A DNA stretch of 63,968 nt from Pseudomonadota bacterium (GTDB taxonomy: Bacteria > Pseudomonadota > Alphaproteobacteria > Acetobacterales > Acetobacteraceae). Below, one piece after another: positions 26,922 to 34,931 of this stretch; position 1 is the stretch's first letter; every line of letters begins with the position of its first letter. The notes under the pieces were generated by a model. The model ran no database searches. It was not told the DNA's origin and saw only the letters and a list, made by a program, of their open reading frames with translations. Made by a program: the position numbers and the translations under genes. The stretch covers positions 1 through 63,968 of the forward strand of contig JAJZES010000004.1 in the NCBI GenBank assembly GCA_021845985.1, given 5' to 3'.

Positions 26922-26949
26922 TTGACAAGCCCCGCCGGCGGTTTATGTT
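26922..26949 (+). promoter_or_regulatory. Predicted promoter of the catabolic island
   Basis: TTGACA (26922-26927), 16-bp spacer and TATGTT (26944-26949). The -10 box lies inside the operator palindrome that follows, the standard layout for repression by steric block. It drives the leader region and the CoA-transferase operon. Confidence 0.6.
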
Positions 26950-26960
26950 CGAACAATTAA
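26943..26960. promoter_or_regulatory. Operator site 1 of the island
   Basis: Palindrome TTATGTTCGAACAATTAA centred on TTCGAA (26948-26953), overlapping the -10 box. The same core recurs at 27117-27137, 30846-30857 and 31780-31795. The proposed ligand is the adjacent GntR/UTRA regulator. Confidence 0.6.
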
Positions 26961-26996
26961 GAGGGCGGGCGCATCAGGGGCAGGGAGGGGCTGACG

Positions 26997-27107
26997 ATGA
27001 GCACATCAGCGACATTGCATGCGGGCCCGGCCGGACCGGCGATCGCTCGCGGCCTTGCCGGGTTCCCCATCACAGTGTTCGTCTGCTCGCGGCAGGGATC
27101 GTGCTGA
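26997..27107 (+). CDS. Short leader ORF or gene remnant
   Basis: Open frame of 36 codons (MSTSATLHAGPAGPAIARG onward, ending CSRQGSC). It has a strong Shine-Dalgarno GGGAGGGG seven nt upstream. It lies between operator sites 1 and 2, ahead of the CoA-transferase gene. It may be a leader peptide, or the first codons of a gene whose rest was deleted. No similarity is recognised. The good ribosome site and position are the only evidence. Confidence 0.35.
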   Translation: MSTSATLHAGPAGPAIARGLAGFPITVFVCSRQGSC

Positions 27108-27116
27108 GCTTCGGCC

Positions 27117-27137
27117 GTTATTGTTCAGACAAATAAC
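27117..27137. promoter_or_regulatory. Operator site 2 of the island
   Basis: Palindrome of 21 bp, GTTATTGTTC-A-GACAAATAAC, with 8 of 10 positions pairing. It ends 19 bp before the CoA-transferase start codon. It is related to site 1 but with one extra central base. No convincing promoter adjoins it, so it may be an auxiliary or roadblock site. Confidence 0.5.
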
Positions 27138-27156
27138 CACGCCGAGGCGCGCACCG

Positions 27157-28350
27157 ATGCTCGAAACGACGCTGGACGGGGTCACCATCCTCGACCTGAC
27201 GCAGAATGTGGCCGGCCCGTTCTGCACCCAGATCCTCGGCGACATGGGCGCTGCGGTGGTCAAGATCGAGCGGCCGGGCCGCGGCGACGACACCCGCGAC
27301 TGGCGCCCGCCGGAGATTGCCGGCCTGTCGGCCACCTTCCTGTCGCTCAATCGCGGCAAGCGGAGTCTCTGCATCGACCTCGACCGCCCCGACGGGGTGG
27401 CGCTGCTGGCCGAGCTTGTGGCCGGCGCCGATGTGGTGATCCATTCGCTCAAGCCCGGCAGCGCCGAGCAGCGCGGCTTTGGCTATGAACATCTGAAGGC
27501 ACACAACCCCCGGCTGATCTATTGCGCCATCAGCGCCTTCGGCCGCGTCGGCCCGTTGAGCGGCCTGCCCGGCTATGACCCGCTGATGCAGGCGTTTACC
27601 GGCGTGATGAGCGTGACCGGACAGGATGGCGACGACCCGGTCCGGGTCGGCGTCTCGCTGATCGATATCGGCACCGGCATGTGGTCGGCGATCGCCATCA
27701 TGGCCGCCTTGATGCAACGCGGCAAAGACGGGTTGGGGCGTCTGGTCGAGACCAGCCTGCTCGAAACCGGGATCGCCTGGATGACCATCCCGATCGCCGG
27801 CTATCTCGCCAGCGGCAAACTGCCGCGCAAGCTCGGCTCCGGCATCGCCATGACGGCGCCCTACGAGTTGTTCCGCTCGGCGGATTCGCATGTCTTCATT
27901 GCCGCCGGCAATGACCGGCTGTTCGAGCGTGTCTGCGCGGCGTTGGCGCGCCCCGAGCTGGCGCATGACGAGCGCTTCGCCAGCAACCCCGCGCGGGTCG
28001 CCAACCGCGCGGCGCTGCATGCGGAGATCGAGGCGGTTACACTGGCGATGACCACCGCCGAGGCGGTGCGTCGGCTGCGCGCGGTCGGCGCCCCGTGCAG
28101 CGAGATGAACGATATCGCGCAGGCCCTGGCGCATGATCAGGTGCGGGCGGCGGCAATGCTGGAGCCGCTGCCGGTCACCGGCGCGTCGGCGCATCAGGTC
28201 GTGGCGCTGCCGATCAAGATGAACGGCGCCCGTGCCGCGACCGCCGCAGCCCCACCGGCGCTTGGCGCCGATACCGATGCTGTGCTGGCGGCATTCGGCC
28301 ACCCCGCCGAGGACATCGCGCGGCTGCGCGCGCGCGGCGTCGTCGCCTGA
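27157..28350 (+). CDS. CaiB/BaiF (class III) CoA-transferase
   Basis: Transfers CoA from an acyl-CoA donor to a carboxylic acid, the likely activating step of this pathway. The protein has 397 residues. N-terminal family features are GVTILDLTQNVAGPFCTQILGDMGA and VVKIERPGRGDDTRDW. The catalytic Asp is expected in GYDPLMQAFTG (the GYD motif, about residue 140). LIYCAISAFGRVGPL is the standard strand before it. GAGG lies 9 nt before the ATG. It is the first structural gene of the island operon, followed after 18 bp by acyl-CoA dehydrogenase. Confidence 0.93.
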   Translation: MLETTLDGVTILDLTQNVAGPFCTQILGDMGAAVVKIERPGRGDDTRDWRPPEIAGLSATFLSLNRGKRSLCIDLDRPDGVALLAELVAGADVVIHSLKPGSAEQRGFGYEHLKAHNPRLIYCAISAFGRVGPLSGLPGYDPLMQAFTGVMSVTGQDGDDPVRVGVSLIDIGTGMWSAIAIMAALMQRGKDGLGRLVETSLLETGIAWMTIPIAGYLASGKLPRKLGSGIAMTAPYELFRSADSHVFIAAGNDRLFERVCAALARPELAHDERFASNPARVANRAALHAEIEAVTLAMTTAEAVRRLRAVGAPCSEMNDIAQALAHDQVRAAAMLEPLPVTGASAHQVVALPIKMNGARAATAAAPPALGADTDAVLAAFGHPAEDIARLRARGVVA

Positions 28351-28368
28351 GCAGGAGACCAACCAGCG

Positions 28369-29535
28369 ATGTCGATGGATCTGGAATACTCCGCCACCCA
28401 GCACGAAATCCGCGCCGCGGTGCGCCGGCTGTGTGCCGATTTCGGCCCGGATTACTGGGCCCGCTGCGAGGCGAGCGAGGCCTATCCCGAGGAATTCGTC
28501 GCCGCCATGACAGCGGCCGGCTGGCTCGCCGCACTGATCCCTGAGGAATACGGTGGCTCAGGCCTCACGGTGCTCGATGCCTGCCTGATCCTGCAGGAGA
28601 TCAATCGCTCCGGCGGCAATGCCGCCGCCTGCCACGCACAAATGTACACCATGGCCTCGGTGCTCAATCATGGCAGTGCGGCGCAGAAGCGGAAATATCT
28701 GCCGCGCGTCGCCGATGGCAGCCTGCGGCTGCAGGCCTTCGGCGTGACCGAACCCGATGCCGGATCCAACACGCTCAAGATCAAGACTTTTGCACGGAAA
28801 GTGCCGGGCGGCTATGTGATCAATGGCCAGAAAATCTGGACCTCGCGCTACCTGCAGTCACACATGTACCTGCTGATCACGCGCACGACGTCCTTCGAGC
28901 AGGTCAAGAAGAAGACCGATGGCCTCAGCCTGTTCCTGGTCGATATCGCCAAGGCCGGTGCCGCGCTGAAGGCAACGCCGATCAAGACCATGCTCAACCA
29001 CCACACCAACCAGGTCTTCATCGACAATCTCGACGTCAGCGATGACGATCTGATCGGCGAGGAGGGCAAGGGATTCAGCTATCTCGTCGACTCGCTGAAC
29101 TCTGAACGGCTGCTGGTGGCGAGTGAGTCGATCGGCGATGGCGCCTGGTTCACCGAGCAATCGTCGCGCTATGCGAGCGATCGGGTGGTGTTCGACCGGC
29201 CGATCGGCATGAACCAGGGCATCCAGTTCCCGATCGCCAAAGCGCATATCAATTTGCAGGCGGCCGAGTTGATGCGCAACCGCGCCGCACGGCTGTTCGA
29301 CAGCAAGCTCTCCTGCGCGAGCGAAACCAGCATGGCCAAATATCTGGCGAGCGAAGCTTCCTGGGAAGCGGCTGAGGCCTGCATGACCACCTTCGGCGGT
29401 TTCGGCTTCGCCTGCGCCTATCATGTCGAACGCAAGTGGAAGGAGGCGCGGCTGTTCCGCACCGCGCCGCTGTCGAACAACCTGATCCTGGCGCAGGTGG
29501 CCGAACGCGGCCTCGGCATGCCCCGCTCCTATTGA
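28369..29535 (+). CDS. Acyl-CoA dehydrogenase
   Basis: FAD enzyme of 388 residues that should introduce a 2,3-double bond into an acyl-CoA. EEYGGSGLTVLDA, FGVTEPDAGSNTLKIKT and NGQKIWTSRYL mark the N-terminal and beta domains. The C-terminal position of the usual base (EGT) is replaced (FRTAPLSNN). A Glu is instead present at residue 246 in SLNSERLLVA, where isovaleryl-CoA and long-chain dehydrogenases carry their base, so an active enzyme with a branched or bulky substrate is likely (inference). AGGAGA precedes the start. Confidence 0.92.
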   Translation: MSMDLEYSATQHEIRAAVRRLCADFGPDYWARCEASEAYPEEFVAAMTAAGWLAALIPEEYGGSGLTVLDACLILQEINRSGGNAAACHAQMYTMASVLNHGSAAQKRKYLPRVADGSLRLQAFGVTEPDAGSNTLKIKTFARKVPGGYVINGQKIWTSRYLQSHMYLLITRTTSFEQVKKKTDGLSLFLVDIAKAGAALKATPIKTMLNHHTNQVFIDNLDVSDDDLIGEEGKGFSYLVDSLNSERLLVASESIGDGAWFTEQSSRYASDRVVFDRPIGMNQGIQFPIAKAHINLQAAELMRNRAARLFDSKLSCASETSMAKYLASEASWEAAEACMTTFGGFGFACAYHVERKWKEARLFRTAPLSNNLILAQVAERGLGMPRSY

Positions 29536-29561
29536 CCGCGCGCCGCACGGAGACACGCGAC

Positions 29562-30938
29562 ATGCAAGGCGCCACCGCCCGCATCGCCGATTTCGTCACC
29601 AGCGCCGATCCCGGTGAGGCGGTGCGCGCCCTGGCGCTGGATGGCGTGCTCGATACGCTGGCGGTCACCCTCGCCGGTGGCGCCGAGCCGGGCGCCCGCC
29701 GCCTCGCCGCGGCGCTTGAGCCGGCCGAGCGCGGCATTGCCTCGTTTTGGCAGCCGCGCGCCTATCGGCCCGAGGATGCCGCGCTGCTGTTTGGCATGGC
29801 GGGCCATATGCTGGATTACGACGATGTCAGCATGGCGAGCGTCTGTCATCCGACCGTGCCGGCACTCTCCGCCTGCCTCGCACTGCCCGGCCGCGATGCG
29901 CTGCCGGGGCGGGCGTTGCTCGATGCGGTGGCGATCGGCAGCGAGGTCATGATCCGCCTCGGCGAGGTCATGGGTTTCCGCCATTACGATCTTGGCTTTC
30001 ACGCCACCGCAACCCTCGGGCCGTTTGGCGCCGCGGCGGCCTGCGCCCGTCTGCGCGGGCTCGATCGGCACCAGACGGCGCAGGCGCTGTCGATTGCCGC
30101 CAGCCTTGCCTCCGGCCTGCGGCGCAATTTCGGCAGCATGGTGAAGTCGCTGCATGCCGGTGTCGCCGCCGCCAACGGGCTGAAGGCGGCGCGGCTCGCG
30201 GCGGCGGGCATCGTCGCCGCCACCGAGGCGATCGACGATCGCGGCTTCCTGCATGCCTACTCGGGCGGGGCGGCCGATCGCTGGCCCGACGATCACCGCC
30301 TCGGCCAGCCCTATGTGCTGGAGCATCCTGGTTTCGAGCGCAAGCGCTACCCGTGCTGCTATATGCTGCACAAGATGATCGAGGCGACGCTGTTTCTCGC
30401 CCGCGAGGAGACGCTCACCCTCGCCGATCTGGCGCGCGCGCGCGTTGATATGCCGCTGGGGGGCACCCAGCCGCTCAACCATCCGTTCCCGAAAGCCGGC
30501 CTCAACGCGCTGTTCAGCGGCCCCTATGCGGTGATCGCCAGCCTCGCCGATCGCCGCATCGACCTCAAAAGCTTCACCGACGCCGCGGTGCAGCGGCCCG
30601 AACTCCAGGCACGCCTGCGCGACGTGACGCTGCTGGAAGGAACGCTGCCGCCGGGCGACGGCGAGCTTGGCAATGCGCCGGTGACGGTGACGCTCGAATT
30701 GCGTGATGGCACCAGCCGGTCGCGCACCGTGCATGCCCCGCCCGGCTCGCTGCGCGACCCGATCACGCCGGAGCAGCTTGCGGTGAAATGGGTCGATTGC
30801 CTGGAGCACGCGGCGCCCGGGATGCCGGTGGGGAAGGCGCGGCAATTGTTCGAACAAGGCCTGGGGCTGGCATCGATGCCCGCCATCGGCCCCTGGCTCA
30901 TGGCCGTGACGGACGCGACCAGGGGGGCGGTGCGATGA
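29562..30938 (+). CDS. MmgE/PrpD family protein
   Basis: Protein of 458 residues in the 2-methylcitrate dehydratase / cis-aconitate decarboxylase superfamily. Family stretches are HMLDYDDVSMASVCHPTVPAL, the segment GFHATATLGPFGAAAACARL, GSMVKSLHAGVAAANGLKAA and ERKRYPCCYMLHKMIEA. It could hydrate, dehydrate or decarboxylate a tricarboxylate or branched acid; the exact reaction is unknown. GGAGA precedes the ATG. The gene contains a perfect TTGTTCGAACAA palindrome (30846-30857) near its 3' end. It overlaps the enoyl-CoA hydratase gene by 4 bp. Confidence 0.88.
   Translation: MQGATARIADFVTSADPGEAVRALALDGVLDTLAVTLAGGAEPGARRLAAALEPAERGIASFWQPRAYRPEDAALLFGMAGHMLDYDDVSMASVCHPTVPALSACLALPGRDALPGRALLDAVAIGSEVMIRLGEVMGFRHYDLGFHATATLGPFGAAAACARLRGLDRHQTAQALSIAASLASGLRRNFGSMVKSLHAGVAAANGLKAARLAAAGIVAATEAIDDRGFLHAYSGGAADRWPDDHRLGQPYVLEHPGFERKRYPCCYMLHKMIEATLFLAREETLTLADLARARVDMPLGGTQPLNHPFPKAGLNALFSGPYAVIASLADRRIDLKSFTDAAVQRPELQARLRDVTLLEGTLPPGDGELGNAPVTVTLELRDGTSRSRTVHAPPGSLRDPITPEQLAVKWVDCLEHAAPGMPVGKARQLFEQGLGLASMPAIGPWLMAVTDATRGAVR
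30846..30857. promoter_or_regulatory. Intragenic operator-like palindrome (site 3)
   Basis: Perfect 12-bp palindrome TTGTTCGAACAA inside the MmgE/PrpD gene, 78 bp before the enoyl-CoA hydratase start. It is the best-matching copy of the island motif and could be an extra repressor site, or coincidence within coding sequence. Confidence 0.4.
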
Positions 30939-31726
30939 TCGCGTTGGAAACCTTGCGGATCACCCGCCCGGCCGATCACGTGGCGCAGGTGACGCTCGAC
31001 CGCCCGGCGGCGATGAATGCGCTGAATACGCAAATGGGCCTCGAACTGATGCGTCTGCTGGAAGACGTGGCGCTCGATCCGGGTGATCTCCGCTGCATCC
31101 TGCTGACCGGCGCCGGCGACCGCGCGTTCTGCGCCGGCGGCGATCTGAAGGAGCGCAACGGCATGACCGATCAGGCCTGGCAGGCCCAGCATGTCGTCTT
31201 CGAGCGGATGTTCCGCGCCTTGCTGGATTGCCCGATCCCGGTCATCGGGCTGGTCAATGGCGTTGCCTATGGCGGCGGCTGCGAGGTCGCGGCGGCCTGC
31301 GACTTCCTCTACGCGGCCGACTGCGCCCGGTTCGCCTTGCCGGAAGTCACCCTCGGCATCATGCCGGGCGGCGGCGGCACGCAGACGATCGCGCGCGCGA
31401 TGGGCGAGCGCCGGGCGAAGGAGTTGCTGCTCTCCGGCAAGCCCTTCACCGCCAACGAGGCGGCGGGATGGGGGCTGGTGAACGCGGTCTTCCCGGCGGG
31501 TGACCTCGCCGCCGCCGGCCTTGCCATGGCCAGCGCCATCGCGCGCAACGCGCCGCTCGCGGTGCGGCAGTGCAAGCAGTCGATCCATCGCGGCTTGCAG
31601 ATGGCGCTGTCGGACGCGCTCGCATTCGAGATCGAAGTCTATAACCGGCTGGTGCCGACCGATGACCGGCGTGAGGGCGTCCGCGCCTTCCGCGAGAAGC
31701 GCCCGGCACGGTTTCAGGGGCGCTGA
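30935..31726 (+). CDS. Enoyl-CoA hydratase/isomerase (crotonase)
   Basis: Crotonase of 263 residues. The oxyanion-hole segments are FCAGGDLKERNG and YGGGCEVAAACD. Both catalytic glutamates of true hydratases are present: Glu in GGGCEVA and Glu in FALPEVTLGIMPGGGG. It should hydrate the enoyl-CoA made by the dehydrogenase upstream. The ATG overlaps the MmgE/PrpD stop (ATGA). This is the last gene before the intergenic promoter at 31755. Confidence 0.93.
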   Translation: MIALETLRITRPADHVAQVTLDRPAAMNALNTQMGLELMRLLEDVALDPGDLRCILLTGAGDRAFCAGGDLKERNGMTDQAWQAQHVVFERMFRALLDCPIPVIGLVNGVAYGGGCEVAAACDFLYAADCARFALPEVTLGIMPGGGGTQTIARAMGERRAKELLLSGKPFTANEAAGWGLVNAVFPAGDLAAAGLAMASAIARNAPLAVRQCKQSIHRGLQMALSDALAFEIEVYNRLVPTDDRREGVRAFREKRPARFQGR

Positions 31727-31754
31727 TGCGGGTCAATTGTTCGCCGTTAATCGC

Positions 31755-31783
31755 TTGACGGTCTGAATAACCCCGCATATTAT
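31755..31783 (+). promoter_or_regulatory. Predicted promoter of the binding-protein operon
   Basis: TTGACG (31755-31760), 17-bp spacer and TATTAT (31778-31783): a strong sigma-70-type match. The -10 box overlaps operator site 4, the same geometry as at 26922-26960. An isolated half-site AATTGTTCG lies upstream at 31735-31743. Confidence 0.65.
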
Positions 31784-31795
31784 TCGAACAAATAA
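31780..31795. promoter_or_regulatory. Operator site 4 of the island
   Basis: Palindrome TTATTCGAACAAATAA with core TTCGAA at 31783-31788, overlapping the -10 box of the second island promoter. It supports joint control of both operons by one regulator. Confidence 0.6.
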
Positions 31796-31845
31796 AAACC
31801 GCCGGCGACGTCAGGCAACGCGCCAGATGCCGAGGGAGAAGTCTG

Positions 31846-33054
31846 ATGAAGCGACGTTCGATGGTCCTCGCACTGCTGCCGCTGCTGTGCCGTCCGTCGC
31901 CGACGCGGGCCGAGATCACGCGCGAGAAGATCAAGATCGGCGTGTTGACGGACTTGTCCACCGAATACGCGGCCTTCTCCGGACCCGGTTCGGTGGAGGC
32001 GGCGAAGATGGCCGTCGAGGCCTGGGGCGGCAGCCTGCGCGGCAAGCAGATCGAGGTGATTGCCGCCGATCATCAAGAAAAGCCCGACATCGCGACGACG
32101 ATCGCCGGGCGGTGGTTTGATGAGGAGGGGGTGGACATGATCGTCGATTGTCCCGGCACCTCGGCAGCCCTCGCCGTGCAGGAAGTCGCCAAGCGGCACA
32201 ACAAGGTATTCATTACCACGGCATCGGCGGCAAATTCGCTCAGCGGGAAAAGCTGCTCGCCGACCGGGATGCAATGGATATTCAGCAGCTATACCAACGC
32301 GCAGGCGCTCGGCACCGGCGTCGTGCGTGACGGTGGCGACAGTTGGTTTTTTATCACGGTGGACAATGCCGGCGGCATCAGCTTCGAAAACGATGTCGGG
32401 GCCATCGTGCGGGCGGCAGGTGGCAAGGTGCTCGGCTCGGCCCGGTTCCCGCTGACGACGACGGATTTCGCATCATACATGCTGCAGGCCCAGGCCAGCA
32501 AAGCAAAGATCATCGGCCTGGTTTCCGCCGGGCAGAGCACGGTCACGGCCCTGAAGCAGGCGGCGGAGTTTGGCATCGTCGAGGGAGGCGCCCGCATTGT
32601 GGTGCCGTTCTTCTACGTCACCGACGCCCATTCCCTGGGGAGCCGGATCACCCGCGGGCTGGTTATCGTGTCGCCGTTCTATTGGGATTTGAACGATGCG
32701 ACGCGTGCCTTCGGCAAGGCATTTTATGCCAGGATGAAATTCATGCCGACGCAGGTGCATGCCGGCGTCAACACCGGGGTCACCCATTTCCTCAAGGCGG
32801 TGGATGCCGCCAATTCCGTCGATGGCAGGGAAGTGGTCAAAGCGATGCGAGCGATCCCGATCAACGACTTCATGACCAGGAATGGCCAACTGCGCATCGA
32901 CGGCTCCGTCTCGCGCGAGCGATATCTGTTTCAGGTCAAAGGTCCAGACGAGATGCAGGGGGAATGGGATTTCTACAAACCGCTGCGCAAGCTGAACGGT
33001 GACGAAGTGCTGCCGCCATTGGCAAGCAGCGACTGCCCGCTGGTGAAACAATGA
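31846..33054 (+). CDS. ABC transporter substrate-binding protein (LivK-like)
   Basis: Periplasmic binding protein of 402 residues, type I fold, of the branched-chain amino acid / aromatic acid / urea group. A signal peptide (MKRRSMVLALLPLLCRPSPTRA) is followed by IKIGVLTDLSTEYAAFSGPG and VEVIAAD-type strands. FITTASAANSLSG and FYVTDAHSLG line the cleft. No permease or ATPase is adjacent; the liv-type permease in this window (59.5-63.3 kb) lacks a binding protein and could be its partner (inference). It probably captures the acid broken down by the island. It is coupled to the next gene by an ATGA overlap. Confidence 0.9.
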   Translation: MKRRSMVLALLPLLCRPSPTRAEITREKIKIGVLTDLSTEYAAFSGPGSVEAAKMAVEAWGGSLRGKQIEVIAADHQEKPDIATTIAGRWFDEEGVDMIVDCPGTSAALAVQEVAKRHNKVFITTASAANSLSGKSCSPTGMQWIFSSYTNAQALGTGVVRDGGDSWFFITVDNAGGISFENDVGAIVRAAGGKVLGSARFPLTTTDFASYMLQAQASKAKIIGLVSAGQSTVTALKQAAEFGIVEGGARIVVPFFYVTDAHSLGSRITRGLVIVSPFYWDLNDATRAFGKAFYARMKFMPTQVHAGVNTGVTHFLKAVDAANSVDGREVVKAMRAIPINDFMTRNGQLRIDGSVSRERYLFQVKGPDEMQGEWDFYKPLRKLNGDEVLPPLASSDCPLVKQ

Positions 33055-33929
33055 CCCAGTTGGCGCTCGGCCTGATTGGCGCCGGCAATATCGGCCTCGC
33101 GGTGGCGGGCCGGCTGGTCGGACTCGGACACCAGCTCACCGTCCACGACACCAACCCCGCCGCGCTCGAACGTGCCACGGCGTTGGGCGCTGCCGCGGCC
33201 TCGTTGGCGACGTTGGTGCGTGACAGCCGGCTGGTGCTGCTGTCGCTTCCCACCCCAGGCGTCGCCGCGGCGGTCGGCCACGAGGTGATCGCAGGCGGCC
33301 AGCCCGGCCTCGTCATTGTCGATCTCAGCACCAACGACCCGCAGACCGCGCGAAAGCTGCATGCGGCGGCGGCGGCACGCGCGCTTGCCTATATCGATGC
33401 GCCGGTGAGCGGTGGCCCGTCACGGGCGCGCACCGGCGAGCTGACGATGATGGTCGGAGGCGATGCGGCGGTGGTCGAGCGGATCCGTCCGATGCTCACC
33501 GATATCGCCAGGCAGGTCGAATATGCCGGCGAGTCCGGCAGTGGCGCCACGGCGAAGCTGCTGAACAACTTCGTTGCGATCTGGGGCATGATCGGCGTCT
33601 CGCAGGCGTTCCTGGCCGCCGCCGCACTCGGCGTCTCGCAACAGCGGATGTATGAGATCATGGCGAAAAGTTCGGCGCGAAGCTACGCGCTGGACCGCAA
33701 CTTTCCCAAGATCCGCGACGAGAACTACAAGCCCGACTTCTCAATCGATCTCGGCGAGAAGGACATGCGTCTGGCGGTGCAGTTGATGCACGACGCAGGC
33801 TACGACGCCTTTGCCCAGGATCAGATCCGGGCGCTGTTCACGCGCGCCGGCGAGGGGGCCGGCGGCGCCAGGGATCTCGCCGCCATTCATCTCGCGCTGT
33901 CGGCGATGCTGACTCGCGATCGCCACTAA
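33051..33929 (+). CDS. Beta-hydroxyacid dehydrogenase (HIBDH-like), copy 1
   Basis: NAD(P)-dependent dehydrogenase of 292 residues related to 3-hydroxyisobutyrate dehydrogenase and tartronate semialdehyde reductase. LGLIGAGNIGLAVAGRL is the Rossmann motif. The substrate-binding DAPVSGGPSRARTGELTMMVGG is diagnostic. The catalytic Lys lies in GATAKLLNNF (about residue 168). Overlap with the binding-protein gene indicates one operon. A second, divergent copy follows 20 bp downstream. Confidence 0.92.
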   Translation: MTQLALGLIGAGNIGLAVAGRLVGLGHQLTVHDTNPAALERATALGAAAASLATLVRDSRLVLLSLPTPGVAAAVGHEVIAGGQPGLVIVDLSTNDPQTARKLHAAAAARALAYIDAPVSGGPSRARTGELTMMVGGDAAVVERIRPMLTDIARQVEYAGESGSGATAKLLNNFVAIWGMIGVSQAFLAAAALGVSQQRMYEIMAKSSARSYALDRNFPKIRDENYKPDFSIDLGEKDMRLAVQLMHDAGYDAFAQDQIRALFTRAGEGAGGARDLAAIHLALSAMLTRDRH

Positions 33930-33949
33930 TTCCCACCCCCGGAGCTGCC

Positions 33950-34852
33950 ATGCAAAGTGAAGTCGGATTCGTCGGCCTCGGCAATATGGGGATGCCGATG
34001 GCCCGCAGGCTGCTGGAGCACGGCGTTGCTGTGGTTGGCTGCGACACGCGCGCGAATGAAGTCAAGTCGGCCTTCGTCGATGCCGGCGGACGTTGGGCTG
34101 ATTCCGCGGCCGAGCTCGCATCGAGCTGCACGACCGTCCTGGCAAGCCTGCCGACCCCCGCGGCAGTTGAGGCGATCGCATTCGGGCCAGGTGGGTTGCT
34201 TGAAGGTGCCGCGGTCAAGACCTTCATCGACCTGTCAACGACGGGGCCGCGCGTTGCCAGGGAGGTCGCCGATAAATTGGCGGCGCGGCACATCGACGTG
34301 CTCGACGCCCCGGTCAGCGGTGGGGTGCATGGCGCTTCGCGGGGCGGCCTGACCGTCATGGTGTCGGGCCCCAGGGCGGCGTTCGTGCAGGCCGAGCATT
34401 TGCTGCGGATGATCGGCAAGAACGTGTTTTATGTCGGCGCCGAAGCCGGCATGGGGCAGCTCATGAAGCTGATCAACAACCTGCTGTCGGCGACAGCTTT
34501 GGCAGCGACGTGCGAAGCGCTCTGCGTCGGGATCAAGGGCGGCCTCGATCCCCGCACCATGCTGAGCGTGCTGAACGCGAGCACAGGCAACAGCAGCGCG
34601 ACACAGCATAAGGTGCCGGAATGCGTGCTGCCGGGACGGCCGATCGGTTTCAGCCTGGACCTCAGCCTGAAGGACATCACGCTGTGCATCGAGGCGGGCG
34701 AGGCGATGCAGGTGCCGATGTGGAGCGGCAACACCACCCGGCAGATCTGGCGCCACGCGCTGGCCAGCGGCGGCCCCGATCAGGACATGATGGACGTCGC
34801 GCACTGCATCGAACAATGGGCGCACGTCAAACTCTACGGCGCCGCGCCATAA
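33950..34852 (+). CDS. Beta-hydroxyacid dehydrogenase (HIBDH-like), copy 2
   Basis: Protein of 300 residues, same family as the preceding gene but well diverged. It has VGFVGLGNMGMPMARRLLEHG, DAPVSGGVHGASRGGLTVMVSG and the catalytic Lys in GQLMKLINNLLSA. Keeping both catalytic lysines argues that both copies are active, perhaps on successive intermediates or stereoisomers. The start is the ATG at 33950, 20 bp after copy 1. Confidence 0.92.
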   Translation: MQSEVGFVGLGNMGMPMARRLLEHGVAVVGCDTRANEVKSAFVDAGGRWADSAAELASSCTTVLASLPTPAAVEAIAFGPGGLLEGAAVKTFIDLSTTGPRVAREVADKLAARHIDVLDAPVSGGVHGASRGGLTVMVSGPRAAFVQAEHLLRMIGKNVFYVGAEAGMGQLMKLINNLLSATALAATCEALCVGIKGGLDPRTMLSVLNASTGNSSATQHKVPECVLPGRPIGFSLDLSLKDITLCIEAGEAMQVPMWSGNTTRQIWRHALASGGPDQDMMDVAHCIEQWAHVKLYGAAP

Positions 34853-34931
34853 GGCATGATCGGCGAACCGAGGCTTCGGCGCTCAGCATCGACAGATCAC
34901 GCTCCAACCGGCAATCGTAATGGAGAGAAGG

